Assembly: GCF_000001635.26 (NCBI RefSeq)
Contig: NC_000082.6
Span: 55,621,075 to 55,685,074 of the forward strand
Origin: Mus musculus
Lineage: Eukaryota > Chordata > Mammalia > Rodentia > Muridae
Direction: 5' to 3'
DNA: 64,000 nt
Part shown: positions 11,600-22,679 of the stretch, piece by piece
Layout of the letters: each line of letters opens with the position of its first letter
How positions within the stretch are numbered: position 1 is the stretch's first letter
Notes under the pieces: generated by a model
The model's database searches: none
What the model saw: only the letters and a program-made list of their open reading frames with translations
What the model was told of the DNA's origin: nothing
Position numbers and translations under genes: made by a program

Positions 11600-12723
11600 T
11601 TAAGGAAGATACAATTAGTAATACAGATGAGCATTTTATAGCTACCGTTATTGAGGCTCTGCCTTAGGTCCATGCAAACCAAAAATTTTAATACTATATG
11701 CATCTAAGGAAAGGAAAGTTCAAATTCATTTCCTATCAACATCTTTAACAGAAATAAGTTTGATGGCACATGAAACATTCCCTTCAATAGTTACTTCCTG
11801 TAAAGTTATGTGTGCAAGAGTGCCAAGGGGAACATAAAAGCCCTAATGATGTCTTCAAACACCATGAAGAGAGAAACCCTGGTGGATCAGGGATTTTTAT
11901 CTAGGGAAAAAATACTTTTAAAGATATCGTCCTTCACAAATGATAATCACTTAATATTTATACAATAGCTATTTATTCTTTACAAGTATATCTTTATCAA
12001 TAGACAGAAAAATTACTTTCAACTATTGTATTTTAGAATTCTATTACAATGCTCTCAAGGCTAAAATGAGTAACACTGTTTCACACCTTGGTACTACATC
12101 CCTTGAATGCTGTGCTACAGTATTGCTAAGAACAATTGGAATTTTCTTTGACTCTTAGTGAGTTTTCATCAGAATAAAGATACAGTTTTCCCTAGGGCAG
12201 ATGCATTCCTGCATAATTGTTAATGGGTGTGTAGTAAAGGTGGAAGAAAAATACAAGTTTTTAAACGAACAAATTTGGTTAATGAAATACTAATTTTGAA
12301 TCCAAAGGATTACCACAAATAGTCCTAACCAAACCGAAATCCTCTTCCAGGAACTGAAAACAATTAAAAGACTGTGATTTTTTTTTTCTTATTTACATCC
12401 TACAGACGTATTCAGACCAGAGGGTTTTTGATTGCCTGTCAGCGCAGGGAGAACAGCGAACAACTGAACCTAGTTTCTTCATGAGAGTGAATATCTGTGA
12501 AATCACTGCAAGGAAAGAAGAGATTAACAAATACAAACTTCTCTTCTGTGAAGAAGGAGGGATATATAATTAGAGTAATTACAGTTTAATCCTCAGGATT
12601 ATATTGATAATTAGAACAGAACAAATGTGATAAAACAGATCAGTATTTTCAAATGGCAGGTGAATATCTATTAATAGTTTATAGAACCAAATTACTGAGT
12701 CACATGTAATAATAAACAAACAT
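11597..12723. other. Intergenic AT-rich sequence, no feature recognised
   Basis: Read on both strands. Only short T-runs and A-runs are visible. Confidence 0.5.
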
Positions 12724-12800
12724 GGCTGAGAATATATGTAGCTCAGTGGCAGGAATGTTTGTCTAGTACACCCGAGGCTCTGAGTGCTAATGAATGGTGA
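12724..12800 (+). mobile_element. Degenerate ID-like SINE
   Basis: A tRNA-like head AGCTCAGTGGCAGGAATG followed by TTTGTCTAGTACACCCGAGG resembles the ID element (A-box then GCTTGCCTAG region). The B-box region is decayed and no clear A-tail is present. Confidence 0.5.
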
Positions 12801-13297
12801 AGCCTTTACTAGTTATGAATTCACAGCAGTTATGGCTGCTTGAATAAGACCAAACTAGTAAACATTCCATGATGGATGTCAAGATAACTCCCAGGCTGGA
12901 AGCTATTAGCAGCTTATGAATGGCAGGAGAGGGAGGGTCACTTTTATTCAAGGGTGCAACCTTTTATATGTTGCCTGTTCTCGAGGGTGTCCTACACTCA
13001 TATGCCTGTAAGCAGTATGAATTTGGCTCAGTGAATTATAAAGAAAAAGAAAAAGAAGAAAAAGAAAATATGAAGTGGGAAGAGAGCATGGAAAGAAGCC
13101 AAAAAGAAGTTGGAGAAGGTTATAAGTGGATATAATCAAAATGCATTTATATATTTTCAAAAAGAGATAAATAAAATAGTATTTCATGACATCTTTATTC
13201 TGAGTTTACTAAGTACCATATCAATAAGATATGTATATTTTACTGAAAATTATTCTCATACGAATTTGAAAGCTACTAGCTATCAACTCAGCTGTTT

Positions 13298-13496
13298 TGG
13301 CTCAAAACTCCTCTCCAAACTGACTGATTCAAATGGACTTCTCTTAGCTTTTGACTGAATTGCTCTGCTTGGCTTCAAACTAATTCTGGCAATCTGTTCG
13401 AATTTTCTGGATTCTAACCTTCTGGATCTTCCTCATTCTCTGGCCCCTTCTATCTTCATGTATAACCTGTCTTTGTAAACCTGCCCCCCCCAAAAT

Positions 13497-13561
<65 letters not shown>

Positions 13562-13960
13562 CTTCCCCTCCCTGTTCCCCTCTCCTTTTCCCCTCTACCA
13601 TCCCCCATTTATCTCTGAGCTTCTCTCTTAAGAGACCTCTCTTTCCTGGACTGTTCTTAAGAGGGATGAATCCTTTCTCTGATTCATTCCATCAAATTTT
13701 TTTCTCTTATTCATCACTTTGTTACTCAATTAAAAGTCACTTCCAAACATGGCTGCTTCCTCCTACAAATTAACTTTGCCTGCAGTGTGTGGGATTAAAG
13801 GTGTGCACTAAGGTCCTGTCTGTATTCCAGCCAAAGGGATTAAATGTGTGTCATTCCAGTCAGATCACACAGTCCTAGGTCTTTGGATGTGTTCCTTTGC
13901 CAAAGCAGGCATGTTGCTGGATAAAATTTCTCTACACTACACACTTGAGTCTGAGAAGTC
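13298..13960 (+). repeat. Probable rodent ERV LTR-like repeat, family uncertain
   Basis: The sequence around the CT microsatellite (CAAACTGACTGATTC at the start, GGATTAAAGGTGTGCACTAAGG and TGCTGGATAAAATTTCTCTAC near the end) resembles a rodent interspersed LTR I have seen elsewhere. I cannot name the family or locate exact termini. Confidence 0.35.
13499..13560 (+). repeat. (CT)n microsatellite
   Basis: About 30 uninterrupted CT units, followed by a pyrimidine-rich flank. Confidence 0.95.
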
Positions 13961-13982
13961 GGAGGCCCAAAGCCCAAATAGT

Positions 13983-14255
13983 TGGCTAAGACTGACTCCT
14001 ATCTCTGAGAGGTATTTTGTCTTCCTTCCCTCCAGAAATGGAGTAGGCAGATGTCAAAGGGAAATGATGAATCTCTAAAAAATCTCACACAAATAACATT
14101 ATAATATCTTGTAAAAAAAAAAACTGAACCAATAGCATCTAAGCAATATCAGGTTTAATTTACCAATATAGTTGCTGACTATATACCAAGAAAGGAGAGG
14201 ATAAAACAGGACTCTGGGCCGTGATTCTCCCTGAGGGAAATAAACAAAACTGCAC
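13983..14255 (+). repeat. Left arm of a near-perfect inverted duplication
   Basis: 273 bp whose reverse complement recurs at 14522-14793. Read side by side, the arms differ only in an A-run (11 A here, 10 T in the other arm). The outer boundary is sharp: position 13983 pairs with 14793 and the next outward base mismatches. No SINE, L1 or LTR consensus is evident inside the arm. Confidence 0.95.
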
Positions 14256-14473
14256 CAGAGCCCAGAGATTGAGCTCTAAGCTCAGATAAATATTCTCACA
14301 TAGTACAGATTCCAACCTATAGCCTCAATTTTTAACGTGTCTAAATATTGTTTATGGTATGTGCAAGATTGCCACAGAGAAAAATGGCATTTATATAATC
14401 TGATATGCTGTCAATTTAGGAAAAATAAAAATACCGACTAGATTATTTTTTCTCCCAAACAGAAAAAAAACTC

Positions 14474-14513
14474 CTTATATTATGGGGATATATATATATC
14501 CCCATAATATAAG
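14474..14513. repeat. 40-bp perfect palindrome in the inverted-repeat spacer
   Basis: Each 20-nt half reads CTTATATTATGGGGATATAT on its own strand. The centre is alternating AT flanked by GGGG/CCCC. It lies 8 bp from the right arm of the large inverted repeat and could extrude as a cruciform. Confidence 0.95.
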
Positions 14514-14521
14514 TTTTTATA

Positions 14522-14793
14522 GTGCAGTTTTGTTTATTTCCCTCAGGGAGAATCACGGCCCAGAGTCCTGTTTTATCCTCTCCTTTCTTGGTATATAGTC
14601 AGCAACTATATTGGTAAATTAAACCTGATATTGCTTAGATGCTATTGGTTCAGTTTTTTTTTTACAAGATATTATAATGTTATTTGTGTGAGATTTTTTA
14701 GAGATTCATCATTTCCCTTTGACATCTGCCTACTCCATTTCTGGAGGGAAGGAAGACAAAATACCTCTCAGAGATAGGAGTCAGTCTTAGCCA
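14522..14793 (-). repeat. Right arm of the near-perfect inverted duplication
   Basis: 272-bp reverse complement of 13983-14255, separated from it by a 266-bp spacer. Its outer edge abuts a 22-bp AT palindrome (14792-14813), beyond which a B2 SINE begins. Confidence 0.95.
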
Positions 14794-14811
14794 TAATATA
14801 TATATATATTA

Positions 14812-14938
14812 TGAGTACATTGTCACTCTCTTCAGACATATCAGAAGAGGGTGTCAGATCCCATTACAGATGGTCATGAGTCACCATGTGGTTGCTGGGA
14901 ATTGAACTCAGGATCTGGAAGAGGCACCTCTCCAACCC
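14812..14938 (-). mobile_element. B2 SINE, internally deleted
   Basis: The reverse complement ends with the B2 tail (CTGATATGTCTGAAGAGAGT region) and contains CATGGTGACTCATGACCATC and CCTGAGTTCAATTCCCAGCA. The head is shortened: most of the stretch between the GGAGAGG start and the B-box, including the A-box, is missing. The element is probably not transcribable by Pol III. Confidence 0.8.
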
Positions 14939-14999
14939 AATATATTTTTTAATTCAGGTGGTGCAAGGATATTAAAATAAACCCTAACATCCCTGATGA

Positions 15000-15001
<2 letters not shown>

Positions 15002-15048
<47 letters not shown>
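15002..15048 (+). repeat. (GT)n microsatellite
   Basis: Uninterrupted GT run of about 23 units. Confidence 0.95.
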
Positions 15049-15049
<1 letters not shown>

Positions 15050-16371
15050 ATATACATCTGTATTTTTATAAAGCATCATTATCTTTACTAACCACTGTAA
15101 TTGAACTAATAAAATTTGCTGCTAGTCTTAACTACCAAGATGAATATATTTGGGCTTATTAACAAAACTCACAGAGGCTTCCTAATATTTTATTCGGAAA
15201 CCAAGTGGCTGAGCTCTCCCTGGGAGCTGCCCAAGCTACACATGGCCTTTGGGCTATAAATGACTCATCGATGGACAGCCACACAGGCAGCTTGGGAATT
15301 TCCATCCTTGTTCTGGTGAGCTTCCAAGGCTATAACTGAGGATTCTCACCTGTCTGCTTCTTCCTCAGGCTTCCCAGCAGAGAGTGAGTAGACCATATCA
15401 GTGGCAAGTGTGAGACAGAGTTCCTGAAGAGTGAGAAAGTCTTACTAATGTGTGCGGACAGAAGGTCAGGCGCCTCATTATACACCTCCAAAGCCTTCTC
15501 CAAACCCTCTGGAGACCTGACTTCTTATTTACCTTATAATCCCACCATCTCATGTGAAAGAAGCCAATGAGCTTAATTTGAATGTCTGCATCTCAGACCT
15601 CATTTCTAAACTCTATTTCTGTTCCTCTAAGCCCCTTTGTCAGTTAGGTCATATGGCTCACAGGATTCTCTGCTATGTGTGACTCATTTGAGTCATTTCT
15701 TGTGGCCAAAAGAACCCCCCAGAGCATTTACCTCTAATGTCTCAGTGGCCTTCCACCTTCCAACAACCCCTAAACTCTGGCCATTCCTTCTTGAACATTT
15801 GGAACATTCTCAGTTACAAGTTCTCAGTTTGAAACACAAGTGTCCACCTTTACTTCCTTTGGGTGTTTTCCCCCCATTGGGCGTCTTCTTGAAGCCAACA
15901 CCCAAAGCTAAGGCTTTGAAACGTTTTACAGCTCAAGTTAGTAGCACTTTCAGTGAAACAGCTGTGGTATTGTCATGTGATTTCCTTTTACCAGAGTTAG
16001 TTTCATTATCACTAATGAGAAATTGAACTAGAATTTCTGTGGCAGGAGGGATAACACAGTTCTGGTCTGTTGCCCATGGTTGGGCATGGCTGAAACTCAT
16101 TGACCTTTTCCTCAAAGTCTTTCAGACTTGGGTACTGCAGAAATTCCACAAACATTCGTCTGACCAATTTAAAAAAAAAAAAAAAAACACCTTTTGGGGG
16201 AAGTTGACCATCTTATTAGCCTCACCATGTAACTCTGATCTTAGGGTCTGTGGTGGAATAACTGCCAAAACATACACAGGCACTACCTTGAAAACCCTAA
16301 GCCAACATTCACCAGACATCAGGTTGCATGATTAGAAACATAATATTACCATAAGCCCTTAGTCTACCTGG
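15049..16371. other. Intergenic sequence, no supported gene
   Basis: A 129-codon + strand open frame (15637-16026) lies here without recognisable domain, splice context or coding bias. I regard it as chance. No repeat was recognised. Confidence 0.5.
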
Positions 16372-16890
16372 TGTTACCGTTTGAAAATGGTATGTCCACT
16401 GTCTGCTTCTGTGTTTGAATACTTGGTGGTGCTGTTTGGGGAAGCTGTAGAACTTTTAAGACAAAGGGACTGGTGGCGCACGCCTTTAATCCCAGCACTT
16501 GGGAGGCAGAGGCAGGCAGATTTCTGAGTTGGAGGCCAGCCTGGTCTACAGAGTGAGTTCCAGGACAGCCAGGGCTATACAGAGAAACCCTGTCTCGAAA
16601 AACAAAACAAAAGAAAACAAAAACAAACAAACAAAAAAGTCATAAGGACTGGCTGGTGGAAATAGGACACTTGAATCAAGTCTTGAGGCTATAACCTAGT
16701 CTTGTAAGAGCTCCGTGCTTCCTGAAGTGGACATATAGAAGCGGTGTCACCAGCTCCTAGTAACCTAGCAAAGACAGCCCTGGCTGACTTACTTTCCCCG
16801 ATATGATGGACTTTCTTCCCCAAAACCTTTTTGTCTATCCTTCCTTAAGTTGATTTTTATAAGGTCACAGCAATGACAAAGGTAAGTAAT
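16372..16890 (+). repeat. MaLR (MT-like) LTR carrying a nested B1
   Basis: Begins TGTTACCGTTTGAAAATGG and contains CTTGGTGGTGCTGTTTGGGG and CCGATATGATGGACTTTCTT. It ends near GGTCACAGCAATGACAAAGG, the pattern of a rodent MaLR LTR. A B1 (16466-16638) interrupts it. The sequence downstream resembles MaLR internal sequence, so this may be the 5' LTR of a larger element. Confidence 0.6.
16466..16638 (+). mobile_element. B1 SINE
   Basis: Near-consensus B1: GGTGGCGCACGCCTTTAATC, CCAGCACTTGGGAGGCAGAG, GAGTTCCAGGACAGCCAGGG and AGAAACCCTGTCTC, followed by an A-rich tail with AAAC repeats. The first few bases of the consensus are altered. Confidence 0.95.
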
Positions 16891-18390
16891 AAAAAAAAGA
16901 ATGTATCCTAAGAAGCTTATTTATTGCTGTAGTTTACAGGCCTTTGGAACTGGTTTGAGGGACAAGTATGGAAGTGTTTGTAGCTGTGGGGCAAAAAAAA
17001 GCCCATATAGGCTGTAAGTTGAGTTTAATGGGTTATTCTAGTGAGATATAAGATAGTGAGATAAAAAGATAAGCAGGGAAAACAATGTTTTTGGAAATGC
17101 CAAAGGGGAATAAGGATTATAATGAGACTTGTGCTCAAAGACATTCTGGTTGTATTCTAAAAAGGTATCTATCTATAGTCTAACATGTTGGCTTTTGGGA
17201 GGGTGTAATTTTGAACAAGGCTGAATTAAAAAGCAATAGGCTAATTTAATTAATTGTCTTAATTTTAAGACAGTATAATATCGAAGCTGTAATAGCATAG
17301 TTATTGAACATATTTAGTTTTATATATCTTGTGATCTCTGAAAGATTTACAAGAGAGAACAGAAAGTAAAGCAAAAAGATATGAAGATGTATATTTTTGT
17401 CAAGGAAAAGAAAGATGTTTAGATGTGTTTAAAGTTGCATACAATATAGAAATAGAAAAAATGGTAAAAATTGTTAAAAATACTAGTACAATGAAGGAGA
17501 AGATTTGCATTATAATAATAGGATTAAAATTTGAGCATAAGATCCTATCCATCAAAAAGTCCAATATAATAAAAAATGTATATTAATTTGAAAGAAGAGT
17601 GACTAAGAAGAAAGTGATTGAAAACATAGAGCCTTCAGCTTCCCTACTAGAAAATGTCAGCCTAGAGAAATGTTTGCCCAGGTTCATGAACAAAGCCACA
17701 CAATGACAATTGCAGCTCTGGTACAAGGGGACCAGGCTACCCACCTCAAGCTGGCAGTAAAACTGACCACCATTTATGTGATACTGGTTTTTCAGACATC
17801 CAAAATATGAAGAGTTATGAAGTCACAGAGTCTTGACTCAGGTTTCAGAAAGTCACGGAAACCAAGCAGTGTGTAAGATGGTGTGATTCCCTCCATGAGT
17901 GCTCAAGTAAGTGCATAAATCTTTGAAGGGGAAATCTAAGTTTCAGGGGAGACCCCAGGATACTAATACATCCATTGAAGAAAGCTAAAGATACCAAGTG
18001 GACCCAGTCCAAGAGAGAGGCCATGACTGCTGCAGTCAGCTATACTGAAGGGACCCAAACCTGAAATGGACTCCAGACTGAGGCCACTAAAATTCCCAGA
18101 TGCTGAACCATAGAACTGCAGGGTTTGGTGTTTGTCCAAACCTTGAAACACTGGCCCCATCTTTCTATGCTATGACTCCATTCTTCTTATTTTTTTTTTT
18201 GAATGAGGATGTTTATATTATTATAACTGGAAGTGTGTAATTTGGTGGTTTTTTTTTTTTTAATTTCAGCATGGCTCACAGTTAAGAGATTGCCTTGAGT
18301 CTTATAAAAAGAATTTAACACATTGGACTTTTGAAACTTTAAAAAGTGAGGTCTGGATGGTAAAAGTTGCTTGGAGGTTATACCCACCCC
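16891..18390 (+). mobile_element. MaLR-like internal region, noncoding
   Basis: Follows the MaLR LTR in the same orientation. Segments such as TTTGGAACTGGTTTGAGGGA, CCCAGGTTCATGAACAAAGC, GAAATGGACTCCAGACTGAG and TTGAATGAGGATGTTTATAT match my recollection of the noncoding interior of rodent MaLR elements. It has no long open frame. No clear 3' LTR was found downstream. Confidence 0.5.
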
Positions 18391-18784
18391 TCCTCAACCT
18401 TATTCTCTCTGAGGCATGGTTTGTAAAAATGTGAGGAACCTATACTACTACCTCACTGGACCAAGTTGGTCCCAGCCACCATATCTCCTCTATACTACTG
18501 GACTGTAGTCCCTCAGTCTATGAAATAAAAGAAATCTCCCATTCTTTATATTAACTCTTCTCAAGTAGTTGATTATCACTTCATTGTTAACAATTTATAG
18601 AGTCAGATCTCTCAAAGGCCAATACTGTAGTAGCTGGGAAGACTATCTTAGGCACTGTGAAGACACTCAAGGAAAATGCTTCCAGAAATTCATGGACTAG
18701 AGTTTTGTTGTCAACTGCCTGATTTTACATAGACTTTACTTCAACAAAATTCTGAAGTGTATGTGCATGTTTGTGCATGTGTGC

Positions 18785-18788
<4 letters not shown>

Positions 18789-18836
<48 letters not shown>
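18789..18836 (+). repeat. (GT)n microsatellite, tail side of a SINE
   Basis: About 24 GT units directly adjoining the minus-strand SINE at 18840, i.e. on its 3' side. Confidence 0.95.
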
Positions 18837-18839
<3 letters not shown>

Positions 18840-18982
18840 GAGAAGGGATAGAAGCAGGACATTATCAGAGGACAACTTCTGGAACTCAATTCTCTCCTTC
18901 TACCATGTGGGTCCCAGGGATTAAATTTAGACCATTAGGCATGGTGGCAAGCATGCTTACCCACTGACCTATCTTGCCAGCC
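18840..18982 (-). mobile_element. SINE of the B2/B3 family
   Basis: The reverse complement starts GGCTGGCAAGATAGGTCAGT (A-box region), then CAAGCATGCTTGCC on the opposite strand, then TTTAATCCCTGGGACCCACA and TCCAGAAGTTGTCCTCTGAT. This is typical of B3-type elements with a CA-rich tail, here the adjacent GT run. Confidence 0.75.
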
Positions 18983-19599
18983 TTGAACATTTTTATTAAA
19001 CTCAGTTATGCTTTTTCTATGAGCATCATTTTTTAAAATCAAAATAGCAGAGAGTATAAAAACCAGTATGTCTTATATACATGAGTCAGAGAGATCTGAA
19101 TCAGTCTGATCATTTCTCTTTATTCAAGGCACATCTGGTACATACATTCAGATTTCTATTATGGAAAAAATAAAGACTATAAGTACTTAAAATGATACAG
19201 AGAAATTAGAAACTGTGCATTATCAAGGGTATGTAAATCAGCGTGGTATTCTGTAGGAGTTTATAAAATTTAATTCTAAAATGATCCAGTAATGTTGTGA
19301 GTGTGAATTAAAAACGAAGTACTGAAGATATTTGCATACCTATGTTCACAGTAGAGCTGCCCCCTGTAACACAAAGAATCAAACAAAAACAATATGTGTA
19401 TAAAACAGGAATTAGCCTTTAAAAGAAGGTAAATTCTGACATACACTACAGTAAAAATAAAACTTAAGGAAATTGTATAAAGTGGAATAAAGTAGTTCAA
19501 ATCCTCCCCACAAGGCTCAGAAACCTTAGCAGAAGAGAGGACAGAAAGATTGTAACAGTCAAAAATGGTCAATAACATCAAAGAAAAAGTGTGTTCTGG
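18983..19599. other. Intergenic AT-rich sequence, no feature recognised
   Basis: Nothing assigned on either strand. Confidence 0.45.
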
Positions 19600-19965
19600 A
19601 CACAGCAGGGAACTTGTATATATGAGCCCCCAGTGACTATAGCAGCCTTCATAAGATTTGTAGAAGCTCTAACTGGAAGAAATACTACATACACAGGGGA
19701 AGATGGACATGAAATCTCAACACTAGTGGAGGATCTATTAACATTTGATAGATTCTTGGAAAATAAGAGTCAATTTTCTTTGATGGTGTGACTCACTACA
19801 AACTATACAACAAAAACTAAACTCAATGGAAAAAGAAAAAAAATCCCAAAGTTGGGTGGGAAAGGATGGGAAGGCAGAGAGGGGTTATGGTAGGCATTAG
19901 GAAAAGGGGTGAATATGTTCAAAATACATGTTATTCTCAAATATTATTTTTAAAATGCTGTATGA
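19600..19965 (+). mobile_element. L1 3' end fragment (Lx-type 3' UTR)
   Basis: The region with GGTGTGACTCACTACAAAC, AACTCAATGGAAAAAG and GGTGAATATGTTCAAAATAC follows the order of an old rodent L1 3' terminus. It ends in AT-rich decayed tail. No ORF2 sequence is attached. Confidence 0.6.
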
Positions 19966-20927
19966 TTTCATTTATGTGCTCTACCCAGAGTCATCACTCT
20001 GAGAAACACAAAGTAGGATGGCGATGATAGGGGCAGGAAGGCAGAGAGGATAGGAAGTTGTTTAATAAATACTGAGTTTCAGTTTTGCAAGATGAAATTC
20101 CCAGAGACTGATTGCTTAACAATGTGAGTACTTCACAGTGGTAGAGGATGCTACACAGAAAGAGCAGGAGTGCGGTGGGCTTTTGACACAGAGCCTCTTA
20201 GGCTCCCCTGGGCCTGCTTATCCTTCTGAATCCCCACTTGAAGGGCTTAACTTGTCTTTTCTCTCCTCTGCTTTCAGTTGCTGACTGAGCCTGTGCGTTT
20301 TCAGGTGGCCCTTGTTCTCTCTTTCCCTAAAGCTCCCCTCTCCACTAAGTGCCTACTTGTCTACCATGTGGCTGACCTCAATGCCAGCTTAATAACATGA
20401 CATTTTTCCTTGCTTTTCTCCATCTTTCTCCTCAGGAAAGATGCCCAGATTTATAACTTGCCACCCAGTGGAAGACTGGTTCTTTTGAATTCTGACAAAA
20501 TTGTTCCACAGCTTCAAATATATTTCAAAAATGAAAAACAAAGAGGGCCCTCTGCATCTATTTTCTTCTCAAGTACAATTTCAGACATATAAATATCAAT
20601 CAAATGTCACCTTCCTCTGACACAAATACTATGATCGACAGGTCAGTAGCTCCCTTTACAAAAGGAACAGGAACAGGGTGGGCCTCCCATATCTTCCCCA
20701 AAGCCCTCCTGTCCATCTCAGTCTTCCAAATCTGTTCAGACACCTTAGTGACACTGCTATCATGTGGTACAGTGAAACCACTCACTGTGGTGTACAACTT
20801 ACTATGTCACCAACTACCACATAGCAGTATACTCTAGTTCTCCCAAAATACAAAGTAGAAATGGAAATACAGGCGAGAAAACTCATTAAAACATAGCTGT
20901 AATTAGAAATAGTCAGCCTCCACTCAA
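19966..20927. other. Intergenic sequence, no feature recognised
   Basis: Several short open frames on both strands (about 20410-20837) overlap one another without a recognised domain. Nothing assigned. Confidence 0.45.
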
Positions 20928-21008
20928 AATAGACTTTCAACTAAAACATATCAAAAGAAATGGAGGAAGACGCCTCATACTCATCAAGGAAAAAACTCCA
21001 ACCAGGAG
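20928..21008 (+). mobile_element. Short L1 ORF2 endonuclease fragment
   Basis: About 80 bp resembling L1 ORF2 around the endonuclease codons following the DFQPKVIKK segment (CATACTCATCAAGGAAAAA). It sits immediately upstream of the 5' UTR of L1 A and cannot be in its native place. It may be a leftover of a separate L1. Confidence 0.55.
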
Positions 21009-21333
21009 TAACTGGGACCACAGGACCCAGGCATGTAGGAACTCTGCCCCACCAGTGGCATTGGCTCCTTTCAGTCTGTCTGGGCTGGCATCCTAAGTAG
21101 ACCTTAGGGGCAAACTAAGCAGACAGCCCCACAACACCCAAAGGCAGCTCCATTCCCAGGTGTTCTAACATGCCCAGGATCAGAGGATCAAAAAATCCCA
21201 GGAGCTTGGTCACACCAGGATCTCAAGGACCTAAAGGCAGCTTGACTCCCAGGAGCTTGGCCACACCCAGGATCTCAGAAAGGACAGGCTTCAGTCAGAC
21301 ACAGCAAGGGCAGGTAGCACTAGAGATAACCAG

Positions 21334-22137
21334 ATGGCAGGAGGCAAGTGTAAGAACATAAGCAATTCTGGGTGTGGTGGTGCATGCCTTTAATCCCAGC
21401 ACTCGGGAGGCAGAGGCAGGCAGATTTCTGAGTTCGAGGCCAGCATGGTCTACAAAGTGAGTTCCAGGACAGCTGGAGCTATACAGAGAAACCCCGTCTC
21501 AAAAAACAAACAAACAAACAAACAACAAAAAAAAAGGAACATAAGCAACAGAAAACAAGGTTGATTGAGATCATCAGAACCCAATTCTCCCACCATAGCA
21601 AGTCCTGGATATACCATCACACTGGAAAAGCAAGATTCAGATCTAAAATCATTTCTCATGATGATGATAGAGGACATTAAGAAGGACATAAATAACCCCC
21701 TTAAAGAAATACAGGAGAACACAGGTAAACAGCTAGAAGCCCTTAAAGAGGAAACACATAAATCCCTTAAAGAGTTATAGAAAAACACAATCAAACAGGC
21801 GAAGAAAAGGAACAAAATCAGCCATGATCTAAAAATGGAACTAGAAGCAATAAAGAAATTACAGAGGGAGACAGCTGTGGAGACAGAAAACCTAGGAAAG
21901 AGATCGGTAATCATAGATGGAAGCATCACCAACAGAATACAAGAAATAGAAGAGAGAATATCAGGTGAAAACAATACCATAGAAAACATTGACATAACAA
22001 TTAAAGAAAATGCAAAAAAGCAAAAAGCTCCTAACCCGAAATATCCAGGAAATCCAGGACACAATGAGAAGACCAAATCTCAGGATAATGGGTATAGAAG
22101 AGACTGAAGTTCTTCAACAAAAATATAGAAGAAGAAG
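21334..22137 (+). pseudogene. L1 A ORF1p pseudogene, N-terminal half
   Basis: ORF1p is the trimeric coiled-coil RNA chaperone of L1. The ATG at 21334 is followed by only about 12 codons before the B1 insertion. Beyond it, coiled-coil sequence continues (IKKDINNPLKEIQENT, then an ELEAIKKLQRETAVETENLG-like stretch from 21835). An in-frame TAG ends the first open stretch at about 21778. Sequence homologous to the RRM region starts near 22030 and is cut at about 22137 by L1 B. The remainder of the gene lies at 34768-35228. Greater divergence than L1 B or C marks it as the oldest layer. Confidence 0.85.
21366..21536 (+). mobile_element. B1 SINE inserted in L1 A ORF1
   Basis: B1 body (GGTGGTGCATGCCTTTAATC, TCTGAGTTCGAGGCCAGCAT) with an AAAC/A-rich tail, flanked by a perfect 12-bp target duplication GAACATAAGCAA at 21354-21365 and 21537-21548. 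Confidence 0.95.
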
Positions 22138-22140
22138 ATA

Positions 22141-22679
22141 GCCCGGCCTGATGCGGGGCTCAAGTCCCTTCCAGCCCACCACAGCACCAGGGTCCCTGGC
22201 CGGGGAGTTTCCGGGCACCCTCAAGAACCCACACAGGATCTGCCACGGGATCCTAAGACCTCTGCTGAGTGGAACACAGCGCCTGCTCCAATCCAATTGT
22301 ATGGGACCTGAGACTGCATTAATTAAGGAAGCAGATAACCTAGCCTGATCTGGGGCTCAAGTCCCTTCCAGCCCACTGCAGCACCAGGGTCCCTGGCCCG
22401 GGGAGTCTCTGGACACCCGCAAGGACCCACACAGGACCCTCCACAGGATCTTAAAACCTAAGGTGAGTGGAATACAACTTCTGCCAGAAGGCAGGTTCAA
22501 ACACCAGATATCTGGGCACCTTCCCTACAAGAGGAGAACTTGCCTGCAGAGAGTACTCTGACCTCTGAAACTAAGGATAGATCTAGTCTCCCAGGTCTGC
22601 TGATAGAAGATAACATAATCACCTGAGGAACAAGCTCTAACAAGAGACAACTATAACAACTAGCTCCAGAGAATACCAG
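22141..22679 (+). promoter_or_regulatory. L1 B 5' UTR with two about 197-bp monomer-like repeats
   Basis: The phrase GGGGCTCAAGTCCCTTCCAG occurs at about 22157 and again at about 22354, a period of 197 bp. Other shared phrases are CACCAGGGTCCCTGGCC and CCACACAGGA. Mouse L1 promoters are made of such tandem monomers. The type looks F/N-like rather than the 212-bp Tf monomer of L1 C. The segment ends immediately before the ORF1 ATG at 22680. Confidence 0.75.

Larger units (their letters stand above)
21009..22137 (+). mobile_element. L1 A (old), 5' UTR and first half of ORF1
   Basis: Old L1 on the + strand. The 5' UTR (about 21009-21333) has AACTCTGCCCCACCAGTGGC and repeated CCCAGGAGCTTGG segments. 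It leads to an ORF1 start at 21334 (MAGGK...), a B1 insertion at 21366-21536, and ORF1 sequence up to about 22137. There L1 B interrupts it. The same ORF1 resumes at 34768. Multiple stops make it inactive. Confidence 0.85.

Noticed and set aside
13380..13601. Protein with long Arg-Glu repeats on the minus strand
   Set aside because: Pure translation of the CT microsatellite.
15637..16026. 129-codon + strand open frame
   Set aside because: No recognised domain, no splice or promoter context, low-complexity leucine/serine composition; most likely chance.
21450..22076. 208-codon minus-strand open frame
   Set aside because: Antisense of a B1 and of L1 A ORF1. The A-rich sense strand makes the opposite strand free of stops.
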